Made by a program: the position numbers and the translations under genes. The notes beneath the pieces were generated by a model. The model made no database searches and was not told the DNA's origin. It saw only the letters and a program-made list of their open reading frames with translations. A stretch of DNA of 64,000 nucleotides from Methanoplanus limicola DSM 2279. Its GTDB lineage: Archaea > Halobacteriota > Methanomicrobia > Methanomicrobiales > Methanomicrobiaceae. Position 1 is the stretch's first letter, and each line of letters begins with the position of its first letter. Shown here piece after piece: positions 25,816 to 34,929 of the stretch. Where the stretch lies: positions 1,214,077-1,278,076 of the forward strand of contig NZ_CM001436.1 in assembly GCF_000243255.1 (NCBI RefSeq). The letters are read 5' to 3'.

Positions 25816-26607
25816 ATGAAGGAGAAACAATTAAAGGCGGCAGATATTGCAAAGTTATCCGGACTGACCGAGAATGAGATTAGAACAGTTACTGAGGAGT
25901 TCCACGATATTGTTCCCTGCCGGAAATTGGGGAGAGTTAATCTGTATGAACAGAATGCAGTTTCAAAGATCTCCGATATTGTCAGGATGAGAAATCAGGG
26001 GCTTTCAAAGGACGGGATATATGAAAAATTTGGTAAGAAGCCGGATAAGAAGAGCACACATGAGAAGGTCAGGGAGAGAGTCAGGAAAGAGGGGAGCGGA
26101 CTGCCTAAAAAATCCAGGCAGCCGGATAATCCAGAAAAACCTCCAAAAATATCACCAGGTGCTGAAAATTATACAAAGACCAATTCTGACAGATTCAGGA
26201 GACTGGCAGAATCCGGAAGAGAGAGAATGTCCGGCAATAATACTGACCAGATCGCCGCACAGGCTCTCAGGACTGACAGGGTAATTCTCCGGATAGAGAA
26301 ACTGGAATCGGATATTTCCGGTCTGAAAGCCAGAATGGAAGATGACAGGAGGATAATTCGGTCCCATTTTGAGGCGATAGAGAAGAAATTTGATATAGTG
26401 TCGGAGTGGATTGAGTTCTTTGACGGTGATAGGGAGAAGATAAGAGACGGAATCGAGGGGAGCCATTTAAGCCGGAAATATGAGTTTGAGAGAGTGAGAA
26501 AGATGACTGATGAGAGCCTGTTAAATCATGAAGATGAACTGAAGAAGGTGAAAAAAGAGATTGAGATTCTTAAACTTCCCTGGCTGAAGAGAAGAAAATA
26601 TCTTTAA
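25816..26607 (+). CDS. MerR-like HTH protein with long coiled coil
   Basis: A 263-aa protein with a MerR-like winged helix at residues 1-70 (KAADIAKLSGLTENEIRTVT, then GRVNLYEQNAVSKISDI and MRNQGLSKDGI), a disordered basic Pro/Lys/Ser-rich linker (75-135), and a C-terminal helical/coiled-coil region (145-260) with regular charged heptads. No effector-binding domain is present. The order HTH, basic linker, coiled coil resembles nucleoid-anchoring proteins such as RacA, so a role in chromosome organisation is as plausible as transcription control. Confidence 0.65.
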   Translation: MKEKQLKAADIAKLSGLTENEIRTVTEEFHDIVPCRKLGRVNLYEQNAVSKISDIVRMRNQGLSKDGIYEKFGKKPDKKSTHEKVRERVRKEGSGLPKKSRQPDNPEKPPKISPGAENYTKTNSDRFRRLAESGRERMSGNNTDQIAAQALRTDRVILRIEKLESDISGLKARMEDDRRIIRSHFEAIEKKFDIVSEWIEFFDGDREKIRDGIEGSHLSRKYEFERVRKMTDESLLNHEDELKKVKKEIEILKLPWLKRRKYL

Positions 26608-26765
26608 GATATATATGATAGTTAAACGGTAACTTCCGGATTTTTGGAAGTTATAAGAGGATTTAAACAGTATTATGCTCTATATTTAGTTAAGAGGCAC
26701 AGATTAAAACCGGATATAATCCGGCGGCTTACAGTGCCAAAGAATTGCAAAGGTGATGAGAAATT

Positions 26766-27155
26766 ATGAAAATAACAGTAATAATGGTCACAGGTATTGC
26801 ACTGGCCCTTGCACTTGTTGCCGGCTGCACAGGCACATCCATCCAGTGGCTTTATGAAGAGGATAACGGAAAGACAGTAGAAGTTCCGTCAGGTACAGAA
26901 ATCATATTATCACTGCCGGAAAACCCGACAACAGGGTATTCATGGGAGATGAACGGTGGCGGACTTACAGCAGTCGGGGATGAATATTATCCTGACAAAG
27001 TTCCGGAGGGAACTGTCGGCAGCGGCGGCACTCATGAGTGGAAGTTTAAGGCCGAAAAAACCGGTACATACACAATAAGCGGCATCTACAAGAGAGCCTG
27101 GGAAGAGACTGCCACAGATGACAAACGCTGGCAGGCAACTGTCGAAGTGAAATAA
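26766..27155 (+). CDS. Chagasin-like (I42) protease inhibitor lipoprotein
   Basis: Secreted, probably lipid-anchored inhibitor of papain-type cysteine proteases (129 aa). A signal peptide ends in the lipobox LVAGC (Cys 22). The three chagasin loops are present: NPTTGYSWE, G-SGGTHEWKF and the variant KRAWEE of the RPWE loop. The leader has GGTGATGAG about 9 nt before the ATG. It stands alone. Its target protease could be external, or a host enzyme exported to the cell surface. Confidence 0.9.
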   Translation: MKITVIMVTGIALALALVAGCTGTSIQWLYEEDNGKTVEVPSGTEIILSLPENPTTGYSWEMNGGGLTAVGDEYYPDKVPEGTVGSGGTHEWKFKAEKTGTYTISGIYKRAWEETATDDKRWQATVEVK

Positions 27156-27436
27156 TTTATTTTCAGTATAGGGGTAACTGATCTTTTCTGCCCCTTTTCT
27201 TACCGTATGGGAGTTACCGGCTCAGGTAGTGCCCACGGCTCTCATTGCAGTGTTTAAAGGAAGTAATTCTGCCGCCTTTATGCTCAAAAGCCTCTTTCTT
27301 ATCAGATGATTCATAATCACCATCAGCTCTGACGGGGTAGGAATGATAAGGAAGATAACTTCAGAAAACAGAGATATATGATCTATTTTCAGACGGAATT
27401 TCCGGCTGAAATGGCAGATAATGCGGGGATTTTATT

Positions 27437-28855
27437 TTGAAGGAGAGAGAACAGGGAAGCTGGGAGAACGGCAGGTATTATACTGTTGCACTGGCTCTCT
27501 TCTCTCTTTGTATTCTCATACCCATGATGAGCGAGACTATGCTCATCGCGGCTCTTCCGGTAATTGAGCATGAGTTCTCAGTCTCAGGCATACTTGGCGC
27601 ATGGATTCTTCCGGTTGTCCTTCTTGTGGGTGCGGCTTTTGCACCGTTTGCAGGGACACTCGGTGATTGTTTCGGCCGGAAGAAGGTGCTCTGCATATTT
27701 CTCTCATTTTATGTTGCAGGAACTTTTATGGGTGGTTTTGCGTGGGACATCTGGTCCCTGCTCTTCTTCCGTTTCCTGCAGGGTATAGGAATTGCAGCGT
27801 CACCTATCGCCTATGCACTGGTGTCGGAGCAGTTTCCGCTGCACAAAATTCCGATGGGGATTGGCTTTCTTGCGGCCTCTTATGGTGCCGGGTCCCTGAC
27901 AGGCGTGCTCTTTGGAGCTTATATTATAGACTTTTTCGGCTGGAGGGCTACATATTACATATTATCTCCGGTCGTTGCGGTACATCTTATTGCAGTACTG
28001 TGGCTCATCAGACCGTCATACGAGACAAATGCCAGCGGTATAGACTGGAAAGGGACATTATGCCTCTTTGTCTCCCTTCTGTCGCTTATGATCTCGATAA
28101 CTCTTCTCTATGACAGTAGCGGGGCTTTTCTGTGGGCACTTCCTGCAATGGCCATCTGTATAATCTCCGGACTGCTCTTCTTTTACATTGAAAGAAGAGC
28201 AGATTTCCCCGCAATAGACCTCTCAATGCTGAAAAAGCCGGTGGTAATTGTAATTTCTGCAACTGCCATTCTTGTAAGCCTGATCACGTACCTGCTGATT
28301 CAGACTATGCCGTTTATTATTCAGAGTCCGACAGGACTTATGCTTGATGCACGGTTTGTCGGGCTTGTGATGATGCCCGGAGCTGTTGCCGATATGACTG
28401 CAAGCCCTCTTGCCGGGAGGTGGATGCGAAGAAGGTCTGCAAAGGTTCCGGTTTATCTTGGGGCGTTTATGATGCTGGCCGGATGTATGCTCTACTTTGT
28501 GCTGCCGCAGTCAGTAATCTCACTTGCTATCATCTGGGTTCTCTTCTCCGGAGGTATGGGCATTGTTGCAACGTGCTATATGATAATTATGATAAATTCA
28601 GTCCCTAAGGAGAGAACAGCCGGGGCTACCGGGCTTTTGCACAGTTCAATCAATATAGGGGGAATGGCAGGGCCGATGGTTGCCGGAGTTTTCCTTGCGG
28701 CTTATAATGCCAGCTTCACAATCGGCGGCGAGAAATGGGTTTTACCGACAGAGGAGGCATTTGACCTCTCGTTCGGATTCGGAATTTTCCTGACACTTCT
28801 GATACTTCTGCTGGTATATCTGATCTGCCGTTATTCTGAGGGTAAACCAACGTGA
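27437..28855 (+). CDS. MFS multidrug exporter, DHA2-like
   Basis: Major facilitator protein of 472 aa with 12-14 hydrophobic helices. Signature segments are GTLGDCFGRKKVL (loop 2-3), FRFLQGIGIAASPIAYALV and the motif C region GFLAASYGAGSLTGVLFGAYI. It belongs to the EmrB/QacA group. The start seems to be TTG 27437, with GGGG about 9 nt upstream, because the first ATG of the frame would remove helix 1. The 280 nt upstream hold no supported gene. Confidence 0.87.
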   Translation: MKEREQGSWENGRYYTVALALFSLCILIPMMSETMLIAALPVIEHEFSVSGILGAWILPVVLLVGAAFAPFAGTLGDCFGRKKVLCIFLSFYVAGTFMGGFAWDIWSLLFFRFLQGIGIAASPIAYALVSEQFPLHKIPMGIGFLAASYGAGSLTGVLFGAYIIDFFGWRATYYILSPVVAVHLIAVLWLIRPSYETNASGIDWKGTLCLFVSLLSLMISITLLYDSSGAFLWALPAMAICIISGLLFFYIERRADFPAIDLSMLKKPVVIVISATAILVSLITYLLIQTMPFIIQSPTGLMLDARFVGLVMMPGAVADMTASPLAGRWMRRRSAKVPVYLGAFMMLAGCMLYFVLPQSVISLAIIWVLFSGGMGIVATCYMIIMINSVPKERTAGATGLLHSSINIGGMAGPMVAGVFLAAYNASFTIGGEKWVLPTEEAFDLSFGFGIFLTLLILLLVYLICRYSEGKPT

Positions 28856-29051
28856 ACTAAAACCATATACACTCCTGAATTACCAGACATTACGGGTTTT
28901 TGCCCGCATGGATATATTTTATGAAAATATACTTATTTAATCCCGATATTTCCGGTAAGTTAATGTCGGAGAGACTCAAATTTTTAAAACAGTAGTTTAC
29001 CATAAATGTCACTATATAATTATAATTCTTCAGCATGGAGATTCATAAGAG

Positions 29052-29858
29052 ATGTTTGAGAGAACACTTATTCCGGTTGCAAAAGGAGAAAAAACTGAGG
29101 AAATTATTAAAATTACAGATACACTCGCAAACCTCGGCATGAATTCAGCAGTTCTTTTCAATGTACATGAACCTGAATCAATATTCAGTAAAAACAGTTA
29201 TTCCTGGTTTGACAATATGATGGAGGAACTTGAAGGAGCCGGGTTACCCGTTGAGGCAAAAACAGGGACAGGGCATACCGCATCTGCAATTGCAGAGGCT
29301 GCAATGTTTGAAAATGCAGATGCAGTCTATATGAAAACCAGGCGGAAGTGGCATATCGAAACTATGCTTCTTGGAAGTGTTTCAAGGGATTTGCTTCGTA
29401 TGACTGAGATACCTACATTTGTACATAAAGTCCGCCCAAACCTTCCGGAAGAGAGAGCGGGTATAAATAAGGAGGAACTCACTGTTCTTTATGCAACTGA
29501 TCTTGGAAAGGCATCTTACCGTCCTCTCCCTTACGTTAAAGAATTTAAAGGTGCATTATGCTATATTCTTCATATAAGGGACAGAAGGGCAGATCCGTAC
29601 TCTGAGAGAAGATGGAAGGAAAAAACCGACAGCGAACTCAGAATAATTGAGGAAGAGCTAAGGCCATATTACAGAGAAGTTGTATCTGAACAGAGAATCG
29701 GTAATCCTGCAACTGAAGTCATAAACACTTCTGAACGGATAAATGCTGACATAGTAATTATGGGGAGAAAACCACCCACATTCTTCTCGGCACCTATGGG
29801 GAGTACGGCTGAGAGAATAGTGAATGAGCTAAAGGCATCCATTTTCCTTGTTCCCTGA
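29052..29858 (+). CDS. Tandem universal stress protein
   Basis: A 268-aa protein with two Usp domains (residues 1-140 and 145-268). The first starts MFERTLIPVAKGEKTEEI; the second has VLYATDLGKASYRPLPYV and ends with the ATP-loop motif GRKPPTFFSAPMGSTAERIV, close to the G-x2-G-x9-GS signature. The first domain has GSVSRDLLR in the same position. It lies 12 nt before a BCCT transporter and is probably its regulatory partner, as in other transporter-Usp pairs; ATP or AMP sensing is inferred. Confidence 0.88.
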   Translation: MFERTLIPVAKGEKTEEIIKITDTLANLGMNSAVLFNVHEPESIFSKNSYSWFDNMMEELEGAGLPVEAKTGTGHTASAIAEAAMFENADAVYMKTRRKWHIETMLLGSVSRDLLRMTEIPTFVHKVRPNLPEERAGINKEELTVLYATDLGKASYRPLPYVKEFKGALCYILHIRDRRADPYSERRWKEKTDSELRIIEEELRPYYREVVSEQRIGNPATEVINTSERINADIVIMGRKPPTFFSAPMGSTAERIVNELKASIFLVP

Positions 29859-29870
29859 AGGTTAAAATTT

Positions 29871-31376
29871 ATGATAGCTGAAAAACTGAAAGAAGAGACT
29901 GTATTTATTATCTCAGCCGGATTAATTTTAACATTTATTGTTCTGGGGATATTATACCCAGAAACACTTGATACGCTCTCATCAGGAGTTAATACTGTAA
30001 TTCTGGATAATTTCAGCTGGCTTTACCTGATGTCAGCATTTTTCTTTCTGATTTTCTCTCTGGCTCTTGCACTGTCAAAGTTCGGGACAATAAAACTTGG
30101 AAATGAAGGCGACAGGCCGCATTACAGTTTCTTTGGATGGGTTGCAATGTTGTTTGCAGCCGGAATGGGTATAGGGCTGATATTCTGGGGAGTATCTGAA
30201 CCAATAATACATTTCATTCATCCACCGCCGTTTCTGGAATCGGCAACTCCCGGTTCGGCAGAATTTGCTATGAGGTACTCTTTTTTTCACTGGGGAATAC
30301 ACCCATGGGCAATATACACGATAGTCAGCATATCCATCGCCTATTTTTCCTTTAGAAGGGGTATGCCTGCACTTATAAGCTCATGTTTCTACCCTCTGCT
30401 CGGAGAGAGGATATATGGAATTTCAGGAAAATTAGTAGATGTTCTGGCAGTTTTTGCAACGATATTCGGCACAGCAACATCACTTGGTTTTGGAGCACTT
30501 CAGATTCAAAGCGGTCTGACTCACCTTTATGGGATCTCATCTGCTATATCAGTGACAATCGGGATAATTATTATAGCTACAGCACTTTTTATGGCGTCTG
30601 CAATCATAGGTATTGAGAAAGGAGTCCAGACGCTTTCAAAGATAAATATCTCCCTTGCAGCAGGGCTTTTGGTATTTATTCTTCTCCTTGGTCCGGCGCC
30701 GGAAGTTCTGAATATATTCTCCTCTTCAATGGGGGGATATATCAACAATATAGTAGATATGAGCCTTCAGTCGTATCCTTTTGAAGGTGATCTCTGGAGC
30801 AGGGAGTGGACTATATTTTACTGGGCATGGTGGATATCCTGGTCGCCGTTTGTCGGACTGTTTATTGCTCAGATCTCACGTGGAAGGACAATACGTGAGT
30901 TTGTACTTACTGTTCTTACAGTTCCGCCGCTTTTTACATTCTTCTGGTTCTCGGTTTTTGGAGGTTCTGCCCTTCTTTTTGAGAGAGACTCAGGGATTTC
31001 ACTGGCAGATACGGCGGGCGGGAATATCTCAACTGCACTATTTTTGTTCCTTGAAAATTATCCGTTTTCGTCTCTTCTGGCACTTCTGACGATTTTTCTT
31101 CTGATGGTTTTTTTCATTACTTCCGCAGATTCTGCGACCGTTGTCTTAAGTTCACTTACATCCGGAGGAGGCAATTATATTCCGGTTTACAAAAAAATTA
31201 TCTGGGGCCTCTCGTTATCAGCGGTTGCAATAATCCTGCTTTTCACAGGCGGACTTTCGTCCCTGCAGACTATGGCAATAACTGCGGCATTTCCTTTTCT
31301 CTTTGTGATGTTGCTACTCTGCTATAACCTGTATGTAGGTCTTTCACAGGAGATGAAAATGAGGGAAGAGGAGTGA
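29871..31376 (+). CDS. BCCT-family transporter (betaine/choline/carnitine type)
   Basis: Secondary transporter of 501 aa with 12 transmembrane helices, probably bringing in glycine betaine or another trimethylammonium compound for osmoprotection. Family motifs are GMGIGLIFWGVSEPI (helix 3), FFHWGIHPWAIY, and the tryptophan-rich WAWWISWSPFVGLFIAQISRGRTIREF segment of helix 8. AAGGTT precedes the ATG by 8 nt. The long C-terminal regulatory tail of BetP is absent; the Usp protein upstream may take over regulation. Confidence 0.92.
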   Translation: MIAEKLKEETVFIISAGLILTFIVLGILYPETLDTLSSGVNTVILDNFSWLYLMSAFFFLIFSLALALSKFGTIKLGNEGDRPHYSFFGWVAMLFAAGMGIGLIFWGVSEPIIHFIHPPPFLESATPGSAEFAMRYSFFHWGIHPWAIYTIVSISIAYFSFRRGMPALISSCFYPLLGERIYGISGKLVDVLAVFATIFGTATSLGFGALQIQSGLTHLYGISSAISVTIGIIIIATALFMASAIIGIEKGVQTLSKINISLAAGLLVFILLLGPAPEVLNIFSSSMGGYINNIVDMSLQSYPFEGDLWSREWTIFYWAWWISWSPFVGLFIAQISRGRTIREFVLTVLTVPPLFTFFWFSVFGGSALLFERDSGISLADTAGGNISTALFLFLENYPFSSLLALLTIFLLMVFFITSADSATVVLSSLTSGGGNYIPVYKKIIWGLSLSAVAIILLFTGGLSSLQTMAITAAFPFLFVMLLLCYNLYVGLSQEMKMREEE

Positions 31377-31401
31377 GAGGAGCAGGAATCAAAAGTCCGT
31401 C

Positions 31402-31557
31402 TTATTTTAAGCCTTCAGTATGAAACGCAATCGCCCCGTGCATATTTTCCTCTGCCTCCTCACAGGTTTTTCCGTTTGCGACACGTCCCAAAAGACCAGG
31501 TGAATATGGAAAATATTTGTCATCCCCCTTCTCAGCAATGATCAAAAATCCGGACAT
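31402..31557 (-). CDS. hicB: HicB-family antitoxin-like protein (51 aa)
   Basis: Starts MSGFLIIAEKGDDKYFPYSP and continues with LLGRVANGKTCEEAEENM, HGAIAFHTEGL. This matches the partial RNase H-like fold of HicB antitoxins (YFAYSPDLPG...G.T.EEA..N..EAI). No DNA-binding extension follows, as in the short HicB subgroup. GGAG lies just upstream (31563-31566). The hicA gene that should precede it is decayed, so this is an orphan antitoxin, perhaps acting on HicA from elsewhere. Confidence 0.72.
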   Translation of the reverse strand: MSGFLIIAEKGDDKYFPYSPGLLGRVANGKTCEEAEENMHGAIAFHTEGLK

Positions 31558-31560
31558 CTA

Positions 31561-31700
31561 TTAACTCTCCTTAATTCCTGCCTGTTTTATAGTGCATTTC
31601 ATTATGTTTTGGGATTATCGAAGTGTAACGGAGATTATTCTAAATCATGCACTCATACCACACTTCATAGTGATCCATCTTCTGTCACATTGAAAAAAAG
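31561..31700 (-). pseudogene. hicA: Decayed HicA toxin gene
   Basis: Reading the minus strand through three frames gives, in order, FNVTEDGS, then HYEVWYECMI-stop-NNLRYTSIIPKHNEM, then CTIKQAGIKES-stop. This follows the HicA consensus F.V.RQ.GSH-EIWY-...-RRVTIP.H-...-GTL..I.KQAGI in the right order. There are two frame changes and one internal stop, the N-terminal part is missing, and the catalytic-loop G-S-H is broken across the first shift. It directly precedes the hicB-like gene, as in intact hicAB operons. Confidence 0.6.
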
Positions 31701-31723
31701 TTTAAAATCGCTAAAAAATGTAA

Positions 31724-32722
31724 TCAAAGGTCTTTTAAGACCTCTTCAAGAAGTATATCATATGCAGTCGTTGTAGAGTCAACCTCTTTTTCAAAGGCAT
31801 CTCCGGTAGATTTGGAGACTTTACCGGTATCCTCAAACTCTGCAAACATAACATAGGCTGCATCAACCATCCTCTCCTTTGCACTCATCACTGATGTGTA
31901 AGCCGCAAGTTTGGCCTTGTTCTCCGACTCTCCAAGATAGTCATCGTTAACCAGGGCCGCTCCGGCTTCATTGAATTTCTGAATATTAGCTGTGAACTCT
32001 TCCTTTTCAATGGACTCATTTAAAAGCACGTAACCAAAGACCTCCTCAATACCTTCCATCAGGGTACGGTGCATTGTAAGAATATCAAGTGCCACACGGG
32101 CATGATCATTGTCTTTTAAATCCTCCTCACTGACCACTGCAAAGTAGCTCTCTGTAAAAGGCCCGAATTCTGATGTGAAACCATCAATGGACTCCTCAAG
32201 AACTACCACATCTCCGTCAGTTACCATTCCTTTCTTCTCATATACGGCAAAGAAATTCTCAGCATCTGTCACAAGTGCCTTCTTTTTTGATAGTATGGAG
32301 TCATATGACGCCTTAATATCAGCATTTTCAGGTCTGTCAAGACCTGCCTGCTTCTCAAACATGACAGCAAGAAGGTCGAACTCTTTTACTTTACCTTCAA
32401 AATCTTCCTTCTCTTCAGGCTCAGCGAGGACAGGATACGCAAGCGCTTCTTCAATCGCCTCCATCATAACACCATGCATCCTGCCAAGAGTGACAGCAGA
32501 ATCCACAGAGTAAGCAACCTTTCCCGGCATCTGAACAGGAGCCGGAGTCATCGCCTGAGAAGGAGCCTCAGTCGCCTGAGGTGTCGGTATAGGTGTTGCT
32601 GCCGGAGTAGGTGCCGCTGTCACCGCCGGAGTTTTCTGTACTTCAGGTGTGGTTCCCGTACATCCTGCAATTAAAACCAGACCTGCCAAAACCAGAGAAA
32701 TAAATAAAATAAGTGAACGCAT
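31724..32722 (-). CDS. Lipoprotein with two copies of an unknown helical domain
   Basis: Surface lipoprotein of 332 aa: signal peptide with lipobox LIAGC (Cys 21), Thr/Pro/Ala-rich linker (25-65) as in exported archaeal proteins, then two related helical domains. Copy 1 has LGRMHGVMMEAIEEALAYPV with KVKEFD (residues 78-115); copy 2 has LTMHRTLMEGIEEVFGYVLL with NIQKFN (about 220-255). The M-H...EAIEE...Y pattern with acidic residues recalls four-helix bundles that hold a metal or haem. I do not recognise the family. Confidence 0.75.
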   Translation of the reverse strand: MRSLILFISLVLAGLVLIAGCTGTTPEVQKTPAVTAAPTPAATPIPTPQATEAPSQAMTPAPVQMPGKVAYSVDSAVTLGRMHGVMMEAIEEALAYPVLAEPEEKEDFEGKVKEFDLLAVMFEKQAGLDRPENADIKASYDSILSKKKALVTDAENFFAVYEKKGMVTDGDVVVLEESIDGFTSEFGPFTESYFAVVSEEDLKDNDHARVALDILTMHRTLMEGIEEVFGYVLLNESIEKEEFTANIQKFNEAGAALVNDDYLGESENKAKLAAYTSVMSAKERMVDAAYVMFAEFEDTGKVSKSTGDAFEKEVDSTTTAYDILLEEVLKDL

Positions 32723-32848
32723 CTGAACATCCCCTATGAAAGATACTATACAACCAGACCAGATAATAATTCCGGCAGTGAATTGGCAGGATGAATAAAA
32801 ATTACAGATATATTCTAAATTATGCTGTCCGTTAAATGATATGAACTA

Positions 32849-33457
32849 TTATCGCATATCTCCGGCACAGGCACAGACACCTTCACAGAATGCCTGAAAA
32901 CTAAGAGAGTTATTTCTTTCTGCAACCATGTGACGTGAAATCCTGCCTGCAACCTCCATTTTTGGCAGTCTTCCGGAGTACTCTTTTCTTAAAAGATGAG
33001 CCAGTTATTCTGCGGGATCATGAATCTTATCCGGAAATTCATAACCTCTTCTTCCGGAAAGACTCTTTGGAACAGATGAATATGCAGAAGATAATGCCTG
33101 CACATCTCCAAAAAACCACGCTTCAAGCTCTTCAACAACGATGCGGTTAACGACACGGAAAGATTCGCAGCCGGAAGTTTTTGTAGGGAGGCCTGCTTTG
33201 GCTGCAATCTGCTCCAGTTCTGATTTAAGCTCAATGCAATCCTGGTGATCACTATCTATCAGGACCACAACCTTACGAAAAGCGAGAGGGGTATGGTGAT
33301 ATGCCCTTAGACGGAATAGCAGCTTTCCAAGCATGTCCTTTTTCCCACGAAACGAATAAACATTCCATTCAATATCATGAGGCAGGATCTGAGGCAGGAT
33401 CTCATCCAGAATAATTTTTGCAGACTCCTCCTCTGTAAAAAAATCAATGCATGCCAC
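32849..33457 (-). pseudogene. DUF4276 (Toprim-like) partner of the OLD-like ATPase, interrupted by one stop
   Basis: Residues 1-150 are a DUF4276 protein: FFTEEESAKIILDEIL at the N-terminus (acidic motif), VVVLIDSDHQD (Toprim-like D-x-D) and VEELEAWFFGD. A TAA at 33005-33007 follows HDPAE. The same frame then continues for 51 codons with LAHLLRKEYSGRLPKMEVAG and RNNSLSFQAFCEG, the normal family C-terminus, and stops at 32849. A single nonsense mutation therefore splits an otherwise intact 202-residue protein. Ochre is not a recoding signal in methanogens. It lies 5 nt after the ATPase gene. Confidence 0.8.
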
Positions 33458-33462
33458 AAATA

Positions 33463-34710
33463 TTACTCCGTATTGAGATGAGTTTGAATTGATCTTTTAG
33501 GCATTCCCTGATTTTCCATTGGGTCCCCTGCCGTTAACACCCCTTCCATCCACAAGGAGCCAATAAGGCCACCCTCCTCATAAAATGCCATTGCAGCCTC
33601 CATATCAGAAACACGAATTACACGGGTAAAACCGTCTTCATCGCGGTATAATACCCGGACCTCATCGGGATGCAGTGAATCCACAAAATACGGAGAATGG
33701 GTTGTCACAAATATCTGCGTACGGGCTGATGCAATTCTGAATTCTTCTGCAAGACCGGGAAGAAGACGCGGGTGCAGCTGATTTTCCGGTTCTTCAATAC
33801 CAATCATCTGAGGAGGATCAGGAGTGTACAGAAGAACCAGATATGCCAGTAATCTGAGAGTTCCGTCTGATGCAAATTTGGACAGGACAGGATCCTTAAA
33901 GGGTGCATCTTTAATCATAAGACAGAGTCTTCCATCCGCCAGAAACTCCGACTTTACAGACTCCAGACGCGGAACGCGTACTGAAAGTTTCTGAAGGATA
34001 TCATTTAAAATCCCAGGTTCACTCTCGGAAAGATACTGAATAACATTCGGCAGATTGTCACCCGAGGCAGACAAACGCTCCTCAGGCCCTGCATCAGGAG
34101 TACCCCTTATATCATTCACTGAGAGATAAGAGAGATTCCAGTCAGTAATGAATTTCCGGAGAGCACTCACACGTGGATGCTTCGCAAACTGGCCAAGAGT
34201 ACTTACAGCAAGCATATCCTGATTTGATAATATCTCCTTTACACGCTCGGCAGACTTATCGGGATTATCACCACTAAGTACGTAACCTTCGCAGTTGTGA
34301 AAATCCAAAAATCTGAACGGCTTTCCCTGCGAACCACGCCTCCACTGAAGCCACTCATCGCTGACAACCGGAAATCCTTTCTTATCCTCTGCAATTTCCA
34401 GATGATAAGTAATTAAAGGCAGATTCTTTGCTTCCCGGTATTTTAGCTCAATTACAATTTTTTCATCTTTACCAACACCCCTTGACCTAAGCTCTTTGAA
34501 TCTTCCCCGCTTATTCCATGCACCTTTTAAACCAGACTGAAAACATTCCGACAAAAAAGCAAAAACATCAAAGATTGTTGATTTGCCGCTCCCGTTCGGA
34601 CCAAGAAAAACCGTAAATAGAGTGAGTGATTTCAGTTCAAGATCACGCAAAGCACGATAATTTTTTACGGTAAGTTCCTCAATTCGTGGAACGGATAATT
34701 CCATTATCAT
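33463..34710 (-). CDS. OLD-like AAA ATPase
   Basis: SMC/RecF-type ATPase of 415 aa (COG4637-like). Walker A is [14 protein letters not shown] near residue 30, the signature-like region follows [11 protein letters not shown], Walker B is [13 protein letters not shown], and the H-loop is [12 protein letters not shown]. With the separately encoded Toprim-like DUF4276 protein it looks like a split OLD-type nuclease of the kind found in defence islands. The start is ATG 34710 (GGGA 6 nt upstream), about 25 nt after the expected transcription start. The frame extends to 34860, but that part contains the promoter and is rejected. Confidence 0.83.
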   Translation of the reverse strand: MIMELSVPRIEELTVKNYRALRDLELKSLTLFTVFLGPNGSGKSTIFDVFAFLSECFQSGLKGAWNKRGRFKELRSRGVGKDEKIVIELKYREAKNLPLITYHLEIAEDKKGFPVVSDEWLQWRRGSQGKPFRFLDFHNCEGYVLSGDNPDKSAERVKEILSNQDMLAVSTLGQFAKHPRVSALRKFITDWNLSYLSVNDIRGTPDAGPEERLSASGDNLPNVIQYLSESEPGILNDILQKLSVRVPRLESVKSEFLADGRLCLMIKDAPFKDPVLSKFASDGTLRLLAYLVLLYTPDPPQMIGIEEPENQLHPRLLPGLAEEFRIASARTQIFVTTHSPYFVDSLHPDEVRVLYRDEDGFTRVIRVSDMEAAMAFYEEGGLIGSLWMEGVLTAGDPMENQGMPKRSIQTHLNTE

Positions 34711-34739
34711 TACAATTCCCTTATTTATTTGATAGGTCT

Positions 34740-34753
34740 CAGACAATTGTCTG
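34740..34753 (-). promoter_or_regulatory. Perfect 14-bp palindrome in the ATPase promoter
   Basis: CAGACAATTGTCTG is its own reverse complement. It lies between the TATA box (TTTATATAAATG on the minus strand, 34754-34765) and the ATPase start at 34710, around the expected transcription start, where a bound dimeric repressor would block initiation. No regulator gene is adjacent. Confidence 0.6.
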
Positions 34754-34900
34754 CATTTATATAAATAAACTATTGGTTTTAAAAGATTACTTTGCATTAA
34801 GCAAAAAATACAGCTATAAAAGTAGCAGCATAAATGCACCATATTTGAAGGTACTGACAATAATTAACATAGAGCAGCAATCAACAGACATAAGGTGACA

Positions 34901-34918
34901 ATAATATAATATAATATA
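34901..34918 (+). repeat. Short ATAAT tandem repeat
   Basis: Nearly four copies of the 5-bp unit ATAAT (ATAAT ATAAT ATAAT ATA) close to the 3' end of tRNA-Val. Read on either strand it is TATA-like and may simply be AT-rich promoter or terminator sequence. Confidence 0.5.
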
Positions 34919-34929
34919 AATAGTTATAA

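Noticed and set aside
27200-27400. Protein-like fragments on the minus strand between the chagasin-like gene and the MFS exporter
   Set aside because: Frames are short (about 33 codons from an ATG), with no recognisable family and no promoter.
33005-33007. Stop codon recoding (pyrrolysine or selenocysteine) in the DUF4276 gene
   Set aside because: The codon is TAA. Pyrrolysine uses TAG and selenocysteine TGA, so a nonsense mutation is the simpler reading.
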